DNA of 22,285 nucleotides, taken from Nitrososphaerales archaeon. Lineage in GTDB: Archaea; Thermoproteota; Nitrososphaeria; Nitrososphaerales; UBA57. The translations under genes were made by a program, and so were the position numbers. Each line of letters opens with the position of its first letter. Positions within the stretch are counted from its first letter, which is position 1. The notes under the pieces are model-generated. The model did no database searches. It was not told where the DNA came from and saw only the letters and a list, made by a program, of their open reading frames with translations. Below are positions 1 through 7,665 of the stretch, piece by piece. The stretch lies in NCBI GenBank assembly GCA_022449325.1, contig JAKUSK010000007.1, positions 1 to 22,285 of the forward strand, read 5' to 3'.

Positions 1-626
1 AGATTATCGCATGCTTCCAGAATAGCGGTTTCAGCAAGTTCCTTTGCAGAGTTATTAGCATTGTTGGAATGTTGAGTTGAAACTACAACTTTGTCGATGT
101 ATTCAGGAATATTATCTCTATAAACTACACTTACTTGACTTTTAGAATCAGGACCTAATATGTCAGGATTTTTATCTCGAAGAATTCGGAGATGTTTCAA
201 TATTTCATGTGAATAATGAATAGGAGCAGGAAGAAGAGAAGGTGTATCTTTACATGCATAACCAAACATTAAACCTTGATCTCCTGCTCCAAAATCATCA
301 ACGCCCAATGCAATATCAGCGGATTGATTATGCAAACGGTTATCAATTTTCAAATTTTTCCAATGAAAACCTTCTTGTTCGTAACCTATCTCACGAACTT
401 TGTTACGAATAATGGATTCGACTTCTTCATTATTGGGATTAAAGTTTTTAGTTTCACCGAATACAAGTACATAATTGGTAGTATTAGCAGTTTCAATGCC
501 ACAACGAGTAGTTTCATCTCCTGAAGATAATGCAGCATCTACTAGTGCATCACTAATTTGATCAGCAACTTTATCAGGATGACCTGAAGATACGGATTCG
601 GAAGTAAAAGTAAAATTATTAGTCAT
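1..626 (-). CDS. metK: S-adenosylmethionine synthetase, bacterial-type MetK (partial, N-terminal part)
   Basis: Makes S-adenosylmethionine from methionine and ATP in the cytoplasm. The reading frame starts at the ATG at 626-624 and runs off the left edge, so about 208 N-terminal residues are visible of a protein usually near 390. It opens with the family motif FTSESVSSGHPDKVADQISD, where the His-Pro-Asp binds ATP and metal, and later shows GAGDQGLMFGYA and the LLPAPIHYSHE and PDSKSQV segments, all typical of the bacterial/eukaryotic MetK family. Most archaea use an unrelated-looking archaeal MAT, so this form is notable here. It lies 12 bases after lsm in the same direction and probably shares its transcript. 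Confidence 0.93.
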   Translation of the reverse strand, partial: MTNNFTFTSESVSSGHPDKVADQISDALVDAALSSGDETTRCGIETANTTNYVLVFGETKNFNPNNEEVESIIRNKVREIGYEQEGFHWKNLKIDNRLHNQSADIALGVDDFGAGDQGLMFGYACKDTPSLLPAPIHYSHEILKHLRILRDKNPDILGPDSKSQVSVVYRDNIPEYIDKVVVSTQHSNNANNSAKELAETAILEACDN

Positions 627-638
627 AGTAAAATAATG

Positions 639-908
639 TCACATCAAAATATCAGGTCGGATATTAATAAATAAAACATTATTTCCGCGTATAACAACTT
701 TACCAAAATTTGCAGATAATGAGCCATCGGCAAATTCTTCAGCGTCATTTAAAATAACGTTCATGTAAGCATCAACGTTAGTCATTTTACCACGATATTC
801 AACGTCGTTTTTTAATCTAACCATAACATTTTTGTTAATAGATCTTTGTAACTTGTTAAGTGGTTTAGTTATCTTGGTCTCTGAATTGCTATTAAAGTTA
901 TTACTCAT
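639..908 (-). CDS. Sm-like archaeal protein (Lsm/SmAP)
   Basis: An 89-residue single-domain Lsm protein, expected to form a ring that binds U-rich RNA. The Sm1 motif is seen around residues 25-52 (DVEYRGKMTNVDAYMNVIL, with Asp46 and Asn50 in the RNA-binding loop) and the Sm2 motif around residues 72-80 (VIRGNNVLFI). About 20 polar residues precede the domain. It lies upstream of metK in the same direction (12-base gap) and diverges from radB. A T-rich TATA-like stretch about 28 bases upstream of the ATG suggests a very short leader. Family assignment is firm; which archaeal Lsm paralogue it is cannot be told. Confidence 0.93.
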   Translation of the reverse strand: MSNNFNSNSETKITKPLNKLQRSINKNVMVRLKNDVEYRGKMTNVDAYMNVILNDAEEFADGSLSANFGKVVIRGNNVLFINIRPDILM

Positions 909-982
909 CTAAGAAAAAAGCACGTAAACAAAAATAAAAAGCTTGGTATTCTATACATATTGTATATTTAAGGAAGATTCAG

Positions 983-1708
983 ATGAATGACTATTTTACC
1001 AATATTAGTGGATTTGAATTATTAGATAAGAGAGGACAAAGAAAGATAACAAGTCATGAAACAGGATTAGAGGAACTTGATTTGGTGACATATGGATTTC
1101 CAACAGGGACAATTACAGATTTGTTTGGACCAAATTCATCAGGTAAATCACAGATTTTATTCCAAACAGCAGTAAATATATCAATCAAGAATAACAAGGT
1201 TCTTTTCATTGATTCGTCGGGAAATTTTCGGCCTGAAAGAATAGTTCAACTTAGTAAAGCAAAAAATCATGATTCTAAGTTAGTCTTAGATAAGATTTAC
1301 ACATATAGATGTAATTCATTAGATAAACAATTAGAAACGGTTCCAATGATTAAAGAATTCATTGATAAGAATAGAATAACATGTGTAATGATAGATGATC
1401 TAACAAGAAATTTTACTGAACATAAATTTGAATTAAAGAATGAGATGCACAATATATTAAGAAGTTATATTAGAGAATTATCAGATTTAGCATGGAACAG
1501 AAATATTGCAATAATAACAACGAATACCATACGAGCAAGAATAGATGATTCAAATATGAAAGAACGTGAGACATATGATTTTCTAATAAATAGATTAATT
1601 CATCTAAAAGTGAGTTTAAAAAGAATGGATAACTTATGGTTAGCAAGAAATAATGATGGAAAACAATGTATTTTTAATATTTCAAAAGAGGGAATAGGTA
1701 AAGTCTGA
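983..1708 (+). CDS. radB: RadB-like RecA/RadA-family ATPase
   Basis: A 241-residue RecA-fold protein with Walker A GPNSSGKS at residues 49-56 and a Walker B-like VMIDDL near residue 135. It lacks the N-terminal helix-hairpin-helix domain of RadA and is of the usual RadB length, so it is called the RadB paralogue, a recombination accessory ATPase thought to assist the RadA strand-exchange protein. The opening ISGFELLDKRGQRKITSHETGLEELD resembles the entry to the RadA core domain. The ATG is preceded by AAGGAAG about 7 bases upstream and by a TATA-like element about 28 bases upstream. Its stop overlaps the start of the next gene (TGATG), so the two are probably translationally coupled. A KaiC-like or other RadA paralogue is a less likely alternative. 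Confidence 0.8.
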   Translation: MNDYFTNISGFELLDKRGQRKITSHETGLEELDLVTYGFPTGTITDLFGPNSSGKSQILFQTAVNISIKNNKVLFIDSSGNFRPERIVQLSKAKNHDSKLVLDKIYTYRCNSLDKQLETVPMIKEFIDKNRITCVMIDDLTRNFTEHKFELKNEMHNILRSYIRELSDLAWNRNIAIITTNTIRARIDDSNMKERETYDFLINRLIHLKVSLKRMDNLWLARNNDGKQCIFNISKEGIGKV

Positions 1709-2091
1709 TGGTAAAAGAAGCAATTAATGAATGCATAGAAAAGATCATTGCAAAGGATTTTGTTCGTGCAAAAGCAATAATATCTGAACATCTAAAGAAT
1801 TCAACGAATGATAAAATAATAGGTTCTACTTTTGCATTAGAAGGTATAATTGCTAAGTATTCAAATAAAAATCAAAACATAGTTGATTCAATAGAAGATT
1901 TCAAAGTAATGAAGAAAAGTATTAATTCAAAATTATCGTCGGTATGGATAGATGATTTTGAGAAGGGTTATTTTTCAGTATGGAAAGTATTTACAAAAAA
2001 TGCAGTAGAAGAATTAGAAAAAGAAAGTATTATAGATAATCCAGCTAAAAAGGAACAAACCGATGAAGCTACCGATTCCAGTAGTAAATAG
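1708..2091 (+). CDS. Unrecognised small acidic/helical protein in operon with radB
   Basis: A 127-residue protein I do not recognise. It has no membrane segment or obvious catalytic motif. Residues 1-100 look helical with alternating charged and hydrophobic positions, and the last 25 or so (NPAKKEQTDEATDSSSK) look disordered. The ATG overlaps the radB stop (TGATG at 1706-1710), which supports translation and coupling to RadB; a partner or assembly role is possible but only inferred from this. Its last 78 bases lie antisense to the EMC6-like gene. Both frames look real, because the overlapping end is the low-complexity tail of this protein. Confidence 0.6.
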   Translation: MVKEAINECIEKIIAKDFVRAKAIISEHLKNSTNDKIIGSTFALEGIIAKYSNKNQNIVDSIEDFKVMKKSINSKLSSVWIDDFEKGYFSVWKVFTKNAVEELEKESIIDNPAKKEQTDEATDSSSK

Positions 2092-2304
2092 TTTAAGACG
2101 TTCTCCTTCCTTAATTTTTGATAAAAAGATTTGACGGACTATAGCAGTACTAAGTAAATACATAGAAATTCCAAAAAATATACCCATGTTAGCGTCAGGG
2201 TTATCAGATGTAAAGCCAAGAAGGCCAGCAGAAAAACCTGAAATTACACCAAAAGCGACTCGGATCCAGAAAATTACATTAAATACAAAGTTAGAATTGG
2301 ACAT
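2014..2304 (-). CDS. EMC6-like three-helix membrane protein
   Basis: A 96-residue membrane protein with three hydrophobic segments at about residues 8-32, 40-60 and 72-95. The pattern RVAFGVISGFSAGLLGFT, then a loop, a second helix, a basic stretch, and LFTTGIGSFIGLFLFSW closely parallels eukaryotic EMC6 (the R..SG..AG.LG.T and LFT.GL.GG.F..LFW patterns, recalled rather than aligned). EMC6 is a core subunit of the ER membrane protein insertase, working beside EMC3, an Oxa1/YidC-superfamily protein. A role in membrane protein insertion with a YidC/Get1-like partner is therefore inferred; none is encoded here. The 3' end overlaps the convergent gene at 1708-2091 by 78 bases. The match runs to the C-terminus, so the gene looks complete. 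Confidence 0.6.
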   Translation of the reverse strand: MSNSNFVFNVIFWIRVAFGVISGFSAGLLGFTSDNPDANMGIFFGISMYLLSTAIVRQIFLSKIKEGERLKLFTTGIGSFIGLFLFSWIIYNTFFF

Positions 2305-2323
2305 GGTAATAATTTATTATAAA

Positions 2324-2335
2324 AATACAAGGAGA
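2324..2335 (+). promoter_or_regulatory. Shared 12-base leader element, copy 1 (AATACAAGGAGA)
   Basis: AATACAAGGAGA occurs here upstream of the Rqc2-like gene and again exactly at 7641-7652 upstream of the rhomboid gene. AAGGAG could be a ribosome binding site, but here the CDS start lies 36 bases beyond it, too far. The nearest ATG (2347) opens a 24-codon frame out of register with the main gene. Alternatively the purine-rich GGAGA followed by TATAAAA (2336-2342) is a BRE/TATA pair that would place transcription start near 2365. Confidence 0.35.
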
Positions 2336-2371
2336 TATAAAACTATATGAATAATATTATTTGGGATTCGA

Positions 2372-4267
2372 ATGGAATTATCATCAATCGAACTATTCAA
2401 GATAATTTCTGTGTTGAATAAGGAAATAGAATCAGATAATCTATATCTGAATAATGTATACCAAGTAATGAATGATTCGTATTTATTTAGATTACATCAA
2501 GTAGGAAAATCAAAAAAATATGTTATGGTAAACCCAAAAATTGGAATATGGGAGTCGAAATACGATATAGAAAAAGATGAATCAACAGGATACGTAACGT
2601 CACTTAGAAGAAACTTGTTGAGGGCAAGATTAATCAAATTTGAACAACCTCCAGGAGAAAGAATATGCATAATGCATTTTGAAACGAAAAAAGGAAAAAG
2701 AAAAGTAATTTGTGAATTCTTTAGAGAAGGAAATATAATTGTGGTAGATGAAAACAACAAAATTTTATCATGTTTAAGAAAATTAAAGGTTCGTCATAGA
2801 GAAATATTTCCTGGAAGTATATATGAGTTCCCGCCATTAAGAGCTGCAAGTATAGAGAATTTTCAGAAAGAAGATTTAAAAAATATTTATGAGAACGATT
2901 TAGAAATAGCAAAATGGATTGGAAGGAATTATTCTTTGTCAAAGAAATATATTGAGGAAATACTTGAAAGAATAAGTATAGATAAAGAAAAAGAATGCAA
3001 TAAACTATCAAGTAATGAGATTAAAAAATTAGAAAATGAGATATTAGAATTAGTTAAAGTAGTAAAATCTCATGATTTAAGTGTCTGGATTGCAAAAGAT
3101 GAGAATTTAATTGAAGATATTTCATTAATAAATTTAGAACATAGTAAAAAAAGTGATTATTATGAATCAGATTCATTGATGGATGAATTAGACAATTATA
3201 TAACCTTGAATTTATCAAAAACTCAATCAGTTACCAAACAGGAACCAATTAATAAGAAGATAATTGAGTTAGAAAAATCAATCAAATTGCAGCAAGATGC
3301 ATATAACAAGAATAAGGATAAAGCAGTAAAATTAAGAGATTTAGCAGTAGAACTGAGTAAAGCAAATTCATATACTGAGATTTTAGATGGAAGAGAGATA
3401 GAAATAATAAAATATAGACACAATATAATAAAGATACCATTTATCGATTCAGAAATAGAGATAGATAAAGAAATTTCAGCTATAAAGTTATCTTCTTTGT
3501 GTTTTGATCATGCCAAAAAATTAGAAAGGAAAATTGAATCAATAGAAATTGCTTCATTGAAATTAAAATCAGATCTAGACAAGATTAGAAATAAAGTAAA
3601 TAAACAAGAAGAGAGTAAATCGTCAATAAAAATAAAAGAAGAGGCGTTGTGGTTTGAGAAATTTAGATGGTTCATCTCATTAGAAGGGGATTTAGTAATT
3701 GGAGGTAGAGATTCACAATCAAATGTAGATATAATAAAGAAATATGCAAAACAGAATGATTTAGTTTTCCATTCTGAGATTGTTGGATCCCCATTTTTCA
3801 TCATAAAAGAGGGAGTAAGTGATACAACTATAACTGAGACTGCTACAGCAACTGCATCATTCAGCAGAGCATGGAAATCGCAGAGTTCTGTTGATGTTTA
3901 TTATGTCAAATACGAACAAGTAAAGAAAGGAGCTCCTAGTGGAATGTCTATGCCAAAAGGTAGTTTTATGATAGAAGGTAAGAAGACTATATTAAAAAAA
4001 GTGAAATTGGAATTAGCAATAGGTGCAGTAATGCATAACGGCAAATATACAATCATGAGTGGTCCAACAGACGCAGTAATGAGAAGGTCTTTAGGATATG
4101 TAACAATACAACCAGGAAAACGAAAAGCTTCAGATATTGCAAAGCTAATAAAAAATAAACTTATTTTAAAATTAGATAATGATATATCAGAAATATACAA
4201 AGGGAAATCAATTGATGAATATTTACGAGTATTACCGCCTGGAGGGGCAGAAATAGTAGATAATTAG
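2372..4267 (+). CDS. rqcH: Rqc2/NEMF/RqcH homologue (NFACT protein) of ribosome quality control
   Basis: A 631-residue NFACT protein. Members bind the 60S/50S subunit with a stalled peptidyl-tRNA and, in eukaryotes and bacteria, recruit tRNA to add C-terminal tails that mark the peptide for destruction. Seen in order: NFACT-N (about residues 1-175, opening SSIELFKIISVLNKEI), a helical hairpin region (175-235), long charged helices likely to form the coiled-coil arm (about 265-420), and NFACT-R from about residue 427 (WFEKFRWFISLEGDLVIGGR) to 520, then a C-terminal tail. The position of the catalytic Asp-Arg pair of RqcH reads Glu96-Arg97 (PGERI). The ATG at 2372 fits the usual N-terminus. It is followed 7 bases later by pyrC. 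Confidence 0.92.
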   Translation: MELSSIELFKIISVLNKEIESDNLYLNNVYQVMNDSYLFRLHQVGKSKKYVMVNPKIGIWESKYDIEKDESTGYVTSLRRNLLRARLIKFEQPPGERICIMHFETKKGKRKVICEFFREGNIIVVDENNKILSCLRKLKVRHREIFPGSIYEFPPLRAASIENFQKEDLKNIYENDLEIAKWIGRNYSLSKKYIEEILERISIDKEKECNKLSSNEIKKLENEILELVKVVKSHDLSVWIAKDENLIEDISLINLEHSKKSDYYESDSLMDELDNYITLNLSKTQSVTKQEPINKKIIELEKSIKLQQDAYNKNKDKAVKLRDLAVELSKANSYTEILDGREIEIIKYRHNIIKIPFIDSEIEIDKEISAIKLSSLCFDHAKKLERKIESIEIASLKLKSDLDKIRNKVNKQEESKSSIKIKEEALWFEKFRWFISLEGDLVIGGRDSQSNVDIIKKYAKQNDLVFHSEIVGSPFFIIKEGVSDTTITETATATASFSRAWKSQSSVDVYYVKYEQVKKGAPSGMSMPKGSFMIEGKKTILKKVKLELAIGAVMHNGKYTIMSGPTDAVMRRSLGYVTIQPGKRKASDIAKLIKNKLILKLDNDISEIYKGKSIDEYLRVLPPGGAEIVDN

Positions 4268-4274
4268 GAAGGAA

Positions 4275-5543
4275 ATGGACATGAATATGAACATAATAAA
4301 TGGAAGAGTGTGGATAAACGGAAATCTGGAAAAAACATGTATATCAATTAATAATGGAAAAATATCAAGACTGACAGATCAGGAGAATATTCAAGAAGCT
4401 GATGAGACAATTGATGCAAAAGAGAATATAGTTTTTCCGGGATTTGTGGACGTACATGCTCATCTAAGGGATTCAGAATTTTCTTATAAAGAAGATTTTA
4501 GTTCGGGAACTAAAGCGGCTGCAGCAGGAGGGTTTACGACAGTTTTAGATATGCCGAATACGAACCCACCCATAACTAATGTAGAAGAGTTAAACAGTAG
4601 GCAGAAACTAGCAAGGAATAATATTTGTTGCAATGTGGGATTTTATTGTTCGCCTATAAATGCAAATGATATAAATGAATTAAAAATAGCAAATGCAATT
4701 GGATATAAAATATACTTGCATAAACCATTCGAAGGACAAGATTTATCAGACAAAAATTTGATCAAGATTATGAAGAAGATAAGAGAAAATAATGGAATAT
4801 TAGCAATACATGCAGAAAATCATGAATTGTTTGATGGAATTGTTCACACCATTGAATCAGAGATTCAAGCAATAAAGAGAATTATAGATTTAGCAAAAAT
4901 AACAGAATGTAAGATACATTTTGTACATGTTTCGACAAAAGAGGGTTTAGACATAATTAAAAAGAATAAAATAGATTTAGATGTTTCATGTGAAGCAACT
5001 CCACATCATACAATTTTAAACACGAATGACATAGAAAGTACAAGATATTATTGTGAACCGCCTTTAAGAGACAAAGAGAATCAAGAATCAATTCTCAATA
5101 GCATAATAAAAGGAGAAATAGATATGATGGCTACCGATCATGCGCCACATTCAGTACAAGATAAGAAAGAGGGGAAACCGGGTTTTTCAGGTTTAGAAAT
5201 AACCGTACCTGTAATGATTGATTTATACAAAAGAGATAAGATTACTTTAGAAAGAATATATGAAATTTTAGTATGGAATCCAATTAGAAGATTTGGAATA
5301 AAGAACATAGGCAGGATAAAGGAAGGTTATAATGCAGATTTAGTAATTATTGATGAAAATAAGGAACAAGTAATCAATGTTAACAAATTCTTTTCTAAAG
5401 GAAAGAATTCGCCGTTTAATGGGATGAAATTAACAGGTTCAATTACAAAGACAATAGTAAATGGCAAAATAGTATTTGATGGAAAGGACATAATACATGC
5501 AGATATGGGGAACATATTACAAAATCAAGTAGATTTTCAATAG
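4275..5543 (+). CDS. pyrC: Dihydroorotase (class I, PyrC)
   Basis: Interconverts carbamoyl-aspartate and dihydroorotate, third step of pyrimidine synthesis, in the cytoplasm. The 422-residue length and motifs match class I dihydroorotases: FPGFVDVHAHLRD (metal ligands His61 and His63), the GGFTTVLDMPNTNPP segment, GYKIYLHKP with the lysine expected to be carboxylated, FVHVSTKEG, TPHHTIL, and ATDHAPHS with the catalytic Asp. Three in-frame ATGs stand close together (4275, 4281, 4287); GGAAGG at 4267-4272 best suits 4281, which would drop two residues. It lies between rqcH (7-base gap) and a glycosyltransferase (18-base gap), so an operon is likely. No other pyrimidine gene is present in the window. 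Confidence 0.93.
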   Translation: MDMNMNIINGRVWINGNLEKTCISINNGKISRLTDQENIQEADETIDAKENIVFPGFVDVHAHLRDSEFSYKEDFSSGTKAAAAGGFTTVLDMPNTNPPITNVEELNSRQKLARNNICCNVGFYCSPINANDINELKIANAIGYKIYLHKPFEGQDLSDKNLIKIMKKIRENNGILAIHAENHELFDGIVHTIESEIQAIKRIIDLAKITECKIHFVHVSTKEGLDIIKKNKIDLDVSCEATPHHTILNTNDIESTRYYCEPPLRDKENQESILNSIIKGEIDMMATDHAPHSVQDKKEGKPGFSGLEITVPVMIDLYKRDKITLERIYEILVWNPIRRFGIKNIGRIKEGYNADLVIIDENKEQVINVNKFFSKGKNSPFNGMKLTGSITKTIVNGKIVFDGKDIIHADMGNILQNQVDFQ

Positions 5544-5561
5544 TTTTGTTTGAGTGATTAG

Positions 5562-6707
5562 ATGAGGAAAAAGAAAGTATATTTTCCAACATTCGGATCA
5601 GGAGTAGGTCATGCAAGTAGAGCATCTATAATTGCAAGTTCTTTAGAAGATGATTTTTCATATAGATTTAGTTCGTTTAAAGATGGTTATGAATTTCTAA
5701 TGGAGAATAAATTTCAGTGTAAAAAGATTTACCCTTTAGACATATCATGGAAGAAGAATGGAACAGTTTCAACAACAAAAACAATAATTAGAGCTCCATT
5801 GTTATCAGGAATTTTTTTATATCATCTTAAAGAAGAGTATAAATTTTTAAAAAATTATAAACCAGACATAGTATTTAGTGATTCGAGATTATCCCCAATA
5901 TTATGTGCAAATAAACTAAAAATTCCATCAATAGTAATTTTGAATCAGATTAAGCTATTAGTCGAAATTAGAAATAAGAGAAGAAAAAGATTAGAAACAA
6001 TTAATGGTCGACTTTTAGGAAAGTTGTGGAATTATGCAAATGAGATATTCATTCCAGATTTACCACCTCCTTATACAATATGTAAAGAGAACATACAAGG
6101 AGTAGATTCAATAAAAGATAAGATAAGATACATTGGATTTATATCAAAACAACGAGATGATAAAAGGAAATTTTCAATAATTAATGAATTAAACATAGAC
6201 AAGGACAAAAAAACAATATATGTACAAGTAAGTGGCCCAAGACAATCCAGATTTAGTGTATACCATAAAATTATCAAACAGATGGAATCAGTGAAGGATG
6301 AATATAATATAATAATTTCAAAGGGAGATCCAAAGGGCAGTTCTATACCGAAAAAGAAAGAATATTGGACAGAATTTGAATGGTGTCCGTGGATAGAGAT
6401 GTTTGAGTTATCTGATTGCGTAATAATACGAGGTGGGCATTCTAGTATTGGGAATGCAATATCATCAGGTAAACCATCCATAATAATTCCAATAGAAAAC
6501 CAGAGTGAACAAATACAAAATGCAATAAGAGTGAATGAGTTAGATTTAGGAATTTATATGAAGAATGAAGAAGAGTCCCTAGTTGGAAATATTCAATCAG
6601 TACTAAACGAAAATAGATTTAAAAATGCTATAAAGAAGTTCGAAGAATTATCGAGTGAATATAATGGAATAGAAATTTGTAAAGAGAAAATTAGAAGATA
6701 TTCATAA
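5562..6707 (+). CDS. MurG-like GT-B glycosyltransferase (GT28-type)
   Basis: A 381-residue GT-B-fold glycosyltransferase. The N-terminal glycine loop FGSGVGHASR (residues 11-20) resembles the acceptor-site G-G-x-G-H loop of MurG-type enzymes, and the C-terminal domain carries the sugar-nucleotide site RGGHSSIGNAISSGKPSIII (from Arg290) followed by ENQSEQIQNA, the family's usual arrangement. It has no clear membrane helix, so it is expected to act at the inner face of the membrane, perhaps on lipid-linked glycan or glycolipid; donor and acceptor cannot be read. The ATG at 5562 follows GAGTGAT, which resembles the GGTGAT site used elsewhere here. Its stop codon abuts that of the convergent lyase with no base between. 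Confidence 0.8.
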   Translation: MRKKKVYFPTFGSGVGHASRASIIASSLEDDFSYRFSSFKDGYEFLMENKFQCKKIYPLDISWKKNGTVSTTKTIIRAPLLSGIFLYHLKEEYKFLKNYKPDIVFSDSRLSPILCANKLKIPSIVILNQIKLLVEIRNKRRKRLETINGRLLGKLWNYANEIFIPDLPPPYTICKENIQGVDSIKDKIRYIGFISKQRDDKRKFSIINELNIDKDKKTIYVQVSGPRQSRFSVYHKIIKQMESVKDEYNIIISKGDPKGSSIPKKKEYWTEFEWCPWIEMFELSDCVIIRGGHSSIGNAISSGKPSIIIPIENQSEQIQNAIRVNELDLGIYMKNEEESLVGNIQSVLNENRFKNAIKKFEELSSEYNGIEICKEKIRRYS

Positions 6708-7583
6708 TTATTTTTTATTAGAAAATTTTTTTTCTAATTTAATAAAATCGTCATAATTAACAATTTTATTGAATTTATCAAAAGTTACTAACTGATCTTC
6801 AATACCAACTGAAGTTTGATGTTTTTTAAGGTAAGATAAGGAATCAAACATAGCTTTAGTAGAGGAATACAAAGACGTTAATGGAAACAGAATGATTTTA
6901 AATCCAATCTTTTTTGCTTGTTCCATTGTGATTAATGGAGTACGTCCTCCTTCGAGTTGATTTAATAATAAAGGTAACTTTACTTGTTTTGCAATAAGTT
7001 CAAGTTCGTCGATTTTATCAGGAGCTTCAATGAATAACACGTCCGCGCCTGCTTTATGATAGCGTTTAACTCTATCAATTGCTTGATCAACACCTTCAAT
7101 AGCAAGACTATCAGTACGACCTACAATAACTAAGTCAGATTTTTCTTCTTTACGACTTTGTGATGCAGCTTTTATTTTAGATTCCATTTCATCGAGTGGA
7201 ATAACTGCTTTGCCTTTCATATGCCCGCATTTTTTTGGCCATACTTGATCTTCCAGAATAAGCCCAGAAGCACCGGAACGAATATAATCTTTAACAGTTC
7301 TCATGGTATTCAAAGAATTTCCATATCCAGTATCAGCATCTGCAACTACAGGAATGTCAATGGAATTACAAATATTAGAAACTCTTTCTTTCATTTCAGA
7401 GAAGCTTACCAAGCCAATGTCAGGAACACCGAGTAGAGTTGCAGCAGTACCATAACCTGTATGAAAAACGGCCTCAAATCCAACTTGTTGTGCAATTTTT
7501 GCACTTAATGCATCATATATTCCAGGCACCAATATTGGTTTGTTGGTTTTAAGAAGTTTACGTAAAGAATTAGGTTTACTCAC
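6708..7583 (-). CDS. prpB: Isocitrate lyase/PEP mutase superfamily enzyme, methylisocitrate lyase-like
   Basis: A 291-residue TIM-barrel C-C lyase. The lyase signature KKCGH is at residues 117-121 (Cys119 the catalytic base), with the metal-binding VVADADTGYG (Asp82, Asp84) and LILEDQ (Glu111-Asp112) as in 2-methylisocitrate lyase, and GRTDSLAIEGVDQAIDRV close to the PrpB equivalent. It would split 2-methylisocitrate to pyruvate and succinate in propionate oxidation, but no prpC or prpD lies nearby, so oxaloacetate or other 2,3-dimethylmalate-type substrates remain possible. Phosphonate mutases lack KKCGH, which argues against PEP mutase. It starts at a GTG (7583) with a TATA-like AT stretch about 27 bases upstream. 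The lysine-rich C-terminus (KKFSNKK) is encoded by a hairpin-forming T/A tract. Confidence 0.8.
   Translation of the reverse strand: MSKPNSLRKLLKTNKPILVPGIYDALSAKIAQQVGFEAVFHTGYGTAATLLGVPDIGLVSFSEMKERVSNICNSIDIPVVADADTGYGNSLNTMRTVKDYIRSGASGLILEDQVWPKKCGHMKGKAVIPLDEMESKIKAASQSRKEEKSDLVIVGRTDSLAIEGVDQAIDRVKRYHKAGADVLFIEAPDKIDELELIAKQVKLPLLLNQLEGGRTPLITMEQAKKIGFKIILFPLTSLYSSTKAMFDSLSYLKKHQTSVGIEDQLVTFDKFNKIVNYDDFIKLEKKFSNKK
6711..6738 (+). terminator. T-runs and perfect 9-bp inverted repeat after the glycosyltransferase
   Basis: Directly after the plus-strand stop (6705-6707) come six T (6711-6716) and then ATTAGAAAA (6717-6725), TTTT, TTTTCTAAT (6730-6738), a perfect 9-bp inverted repeat whose right half starts within an eight-T run. 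Archaeal termination is promoted mainly by U-runs, so this likely ends the rqcH-pyrC-glycosyltransferase transcript. It lies inside the 3' coding end of the opposing lyase gene. Confidence 0.5.
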
Positions 7584-7640
7584 AACTTACATTAACGTTG
7601 GTCACTATTAATTATAACATATAATAAACTAATATTTTAT

Positions 7641-7652
7641 AATACAAGGAGA
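7641..7652 (+). promoter_or_regulatory. Shared 12-base leader element, copy 2 (AATACAAGGAGA)
   Basis: Identical to 2324-2335. Here it stands 13 bases before the rhomboid ATG (7666), so AAGGAG could serve as a ribosome binding site at slightly long spacing. The upstream AT-rich stretch AATATTTTATAA (7631-7642) could hold the TATA box. Confidence 0.35.
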
Positions 7653-7665
7653 ATATCTAATAGTT

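Noticed and set aside
276..524. Open frame of 82 codons on the plus strand
   Set aside because: It lies antisense to metK, which has firm family motifs in its own frame.
2347..2421. 24-codon frame as a protein-coding gene
   Set aside because: Too short, overlaps the rqcH start, and its AAGGAG may be part of the promoter; kept only as a possible regulatory frame.
6071..6481. Open frame of 136 codons on the minus strand
   Set aside because: Antisense to the MurG-like glycosyltransferase in the region coding its C-terminal domain; no motif or start signal of its own.
6708..7583. PEP mutase or phosphonate pathway gene
   Set aside because: The KKCGH motif and PrpB-like surroundings point to a lyase, and no phosphonate gene is near.
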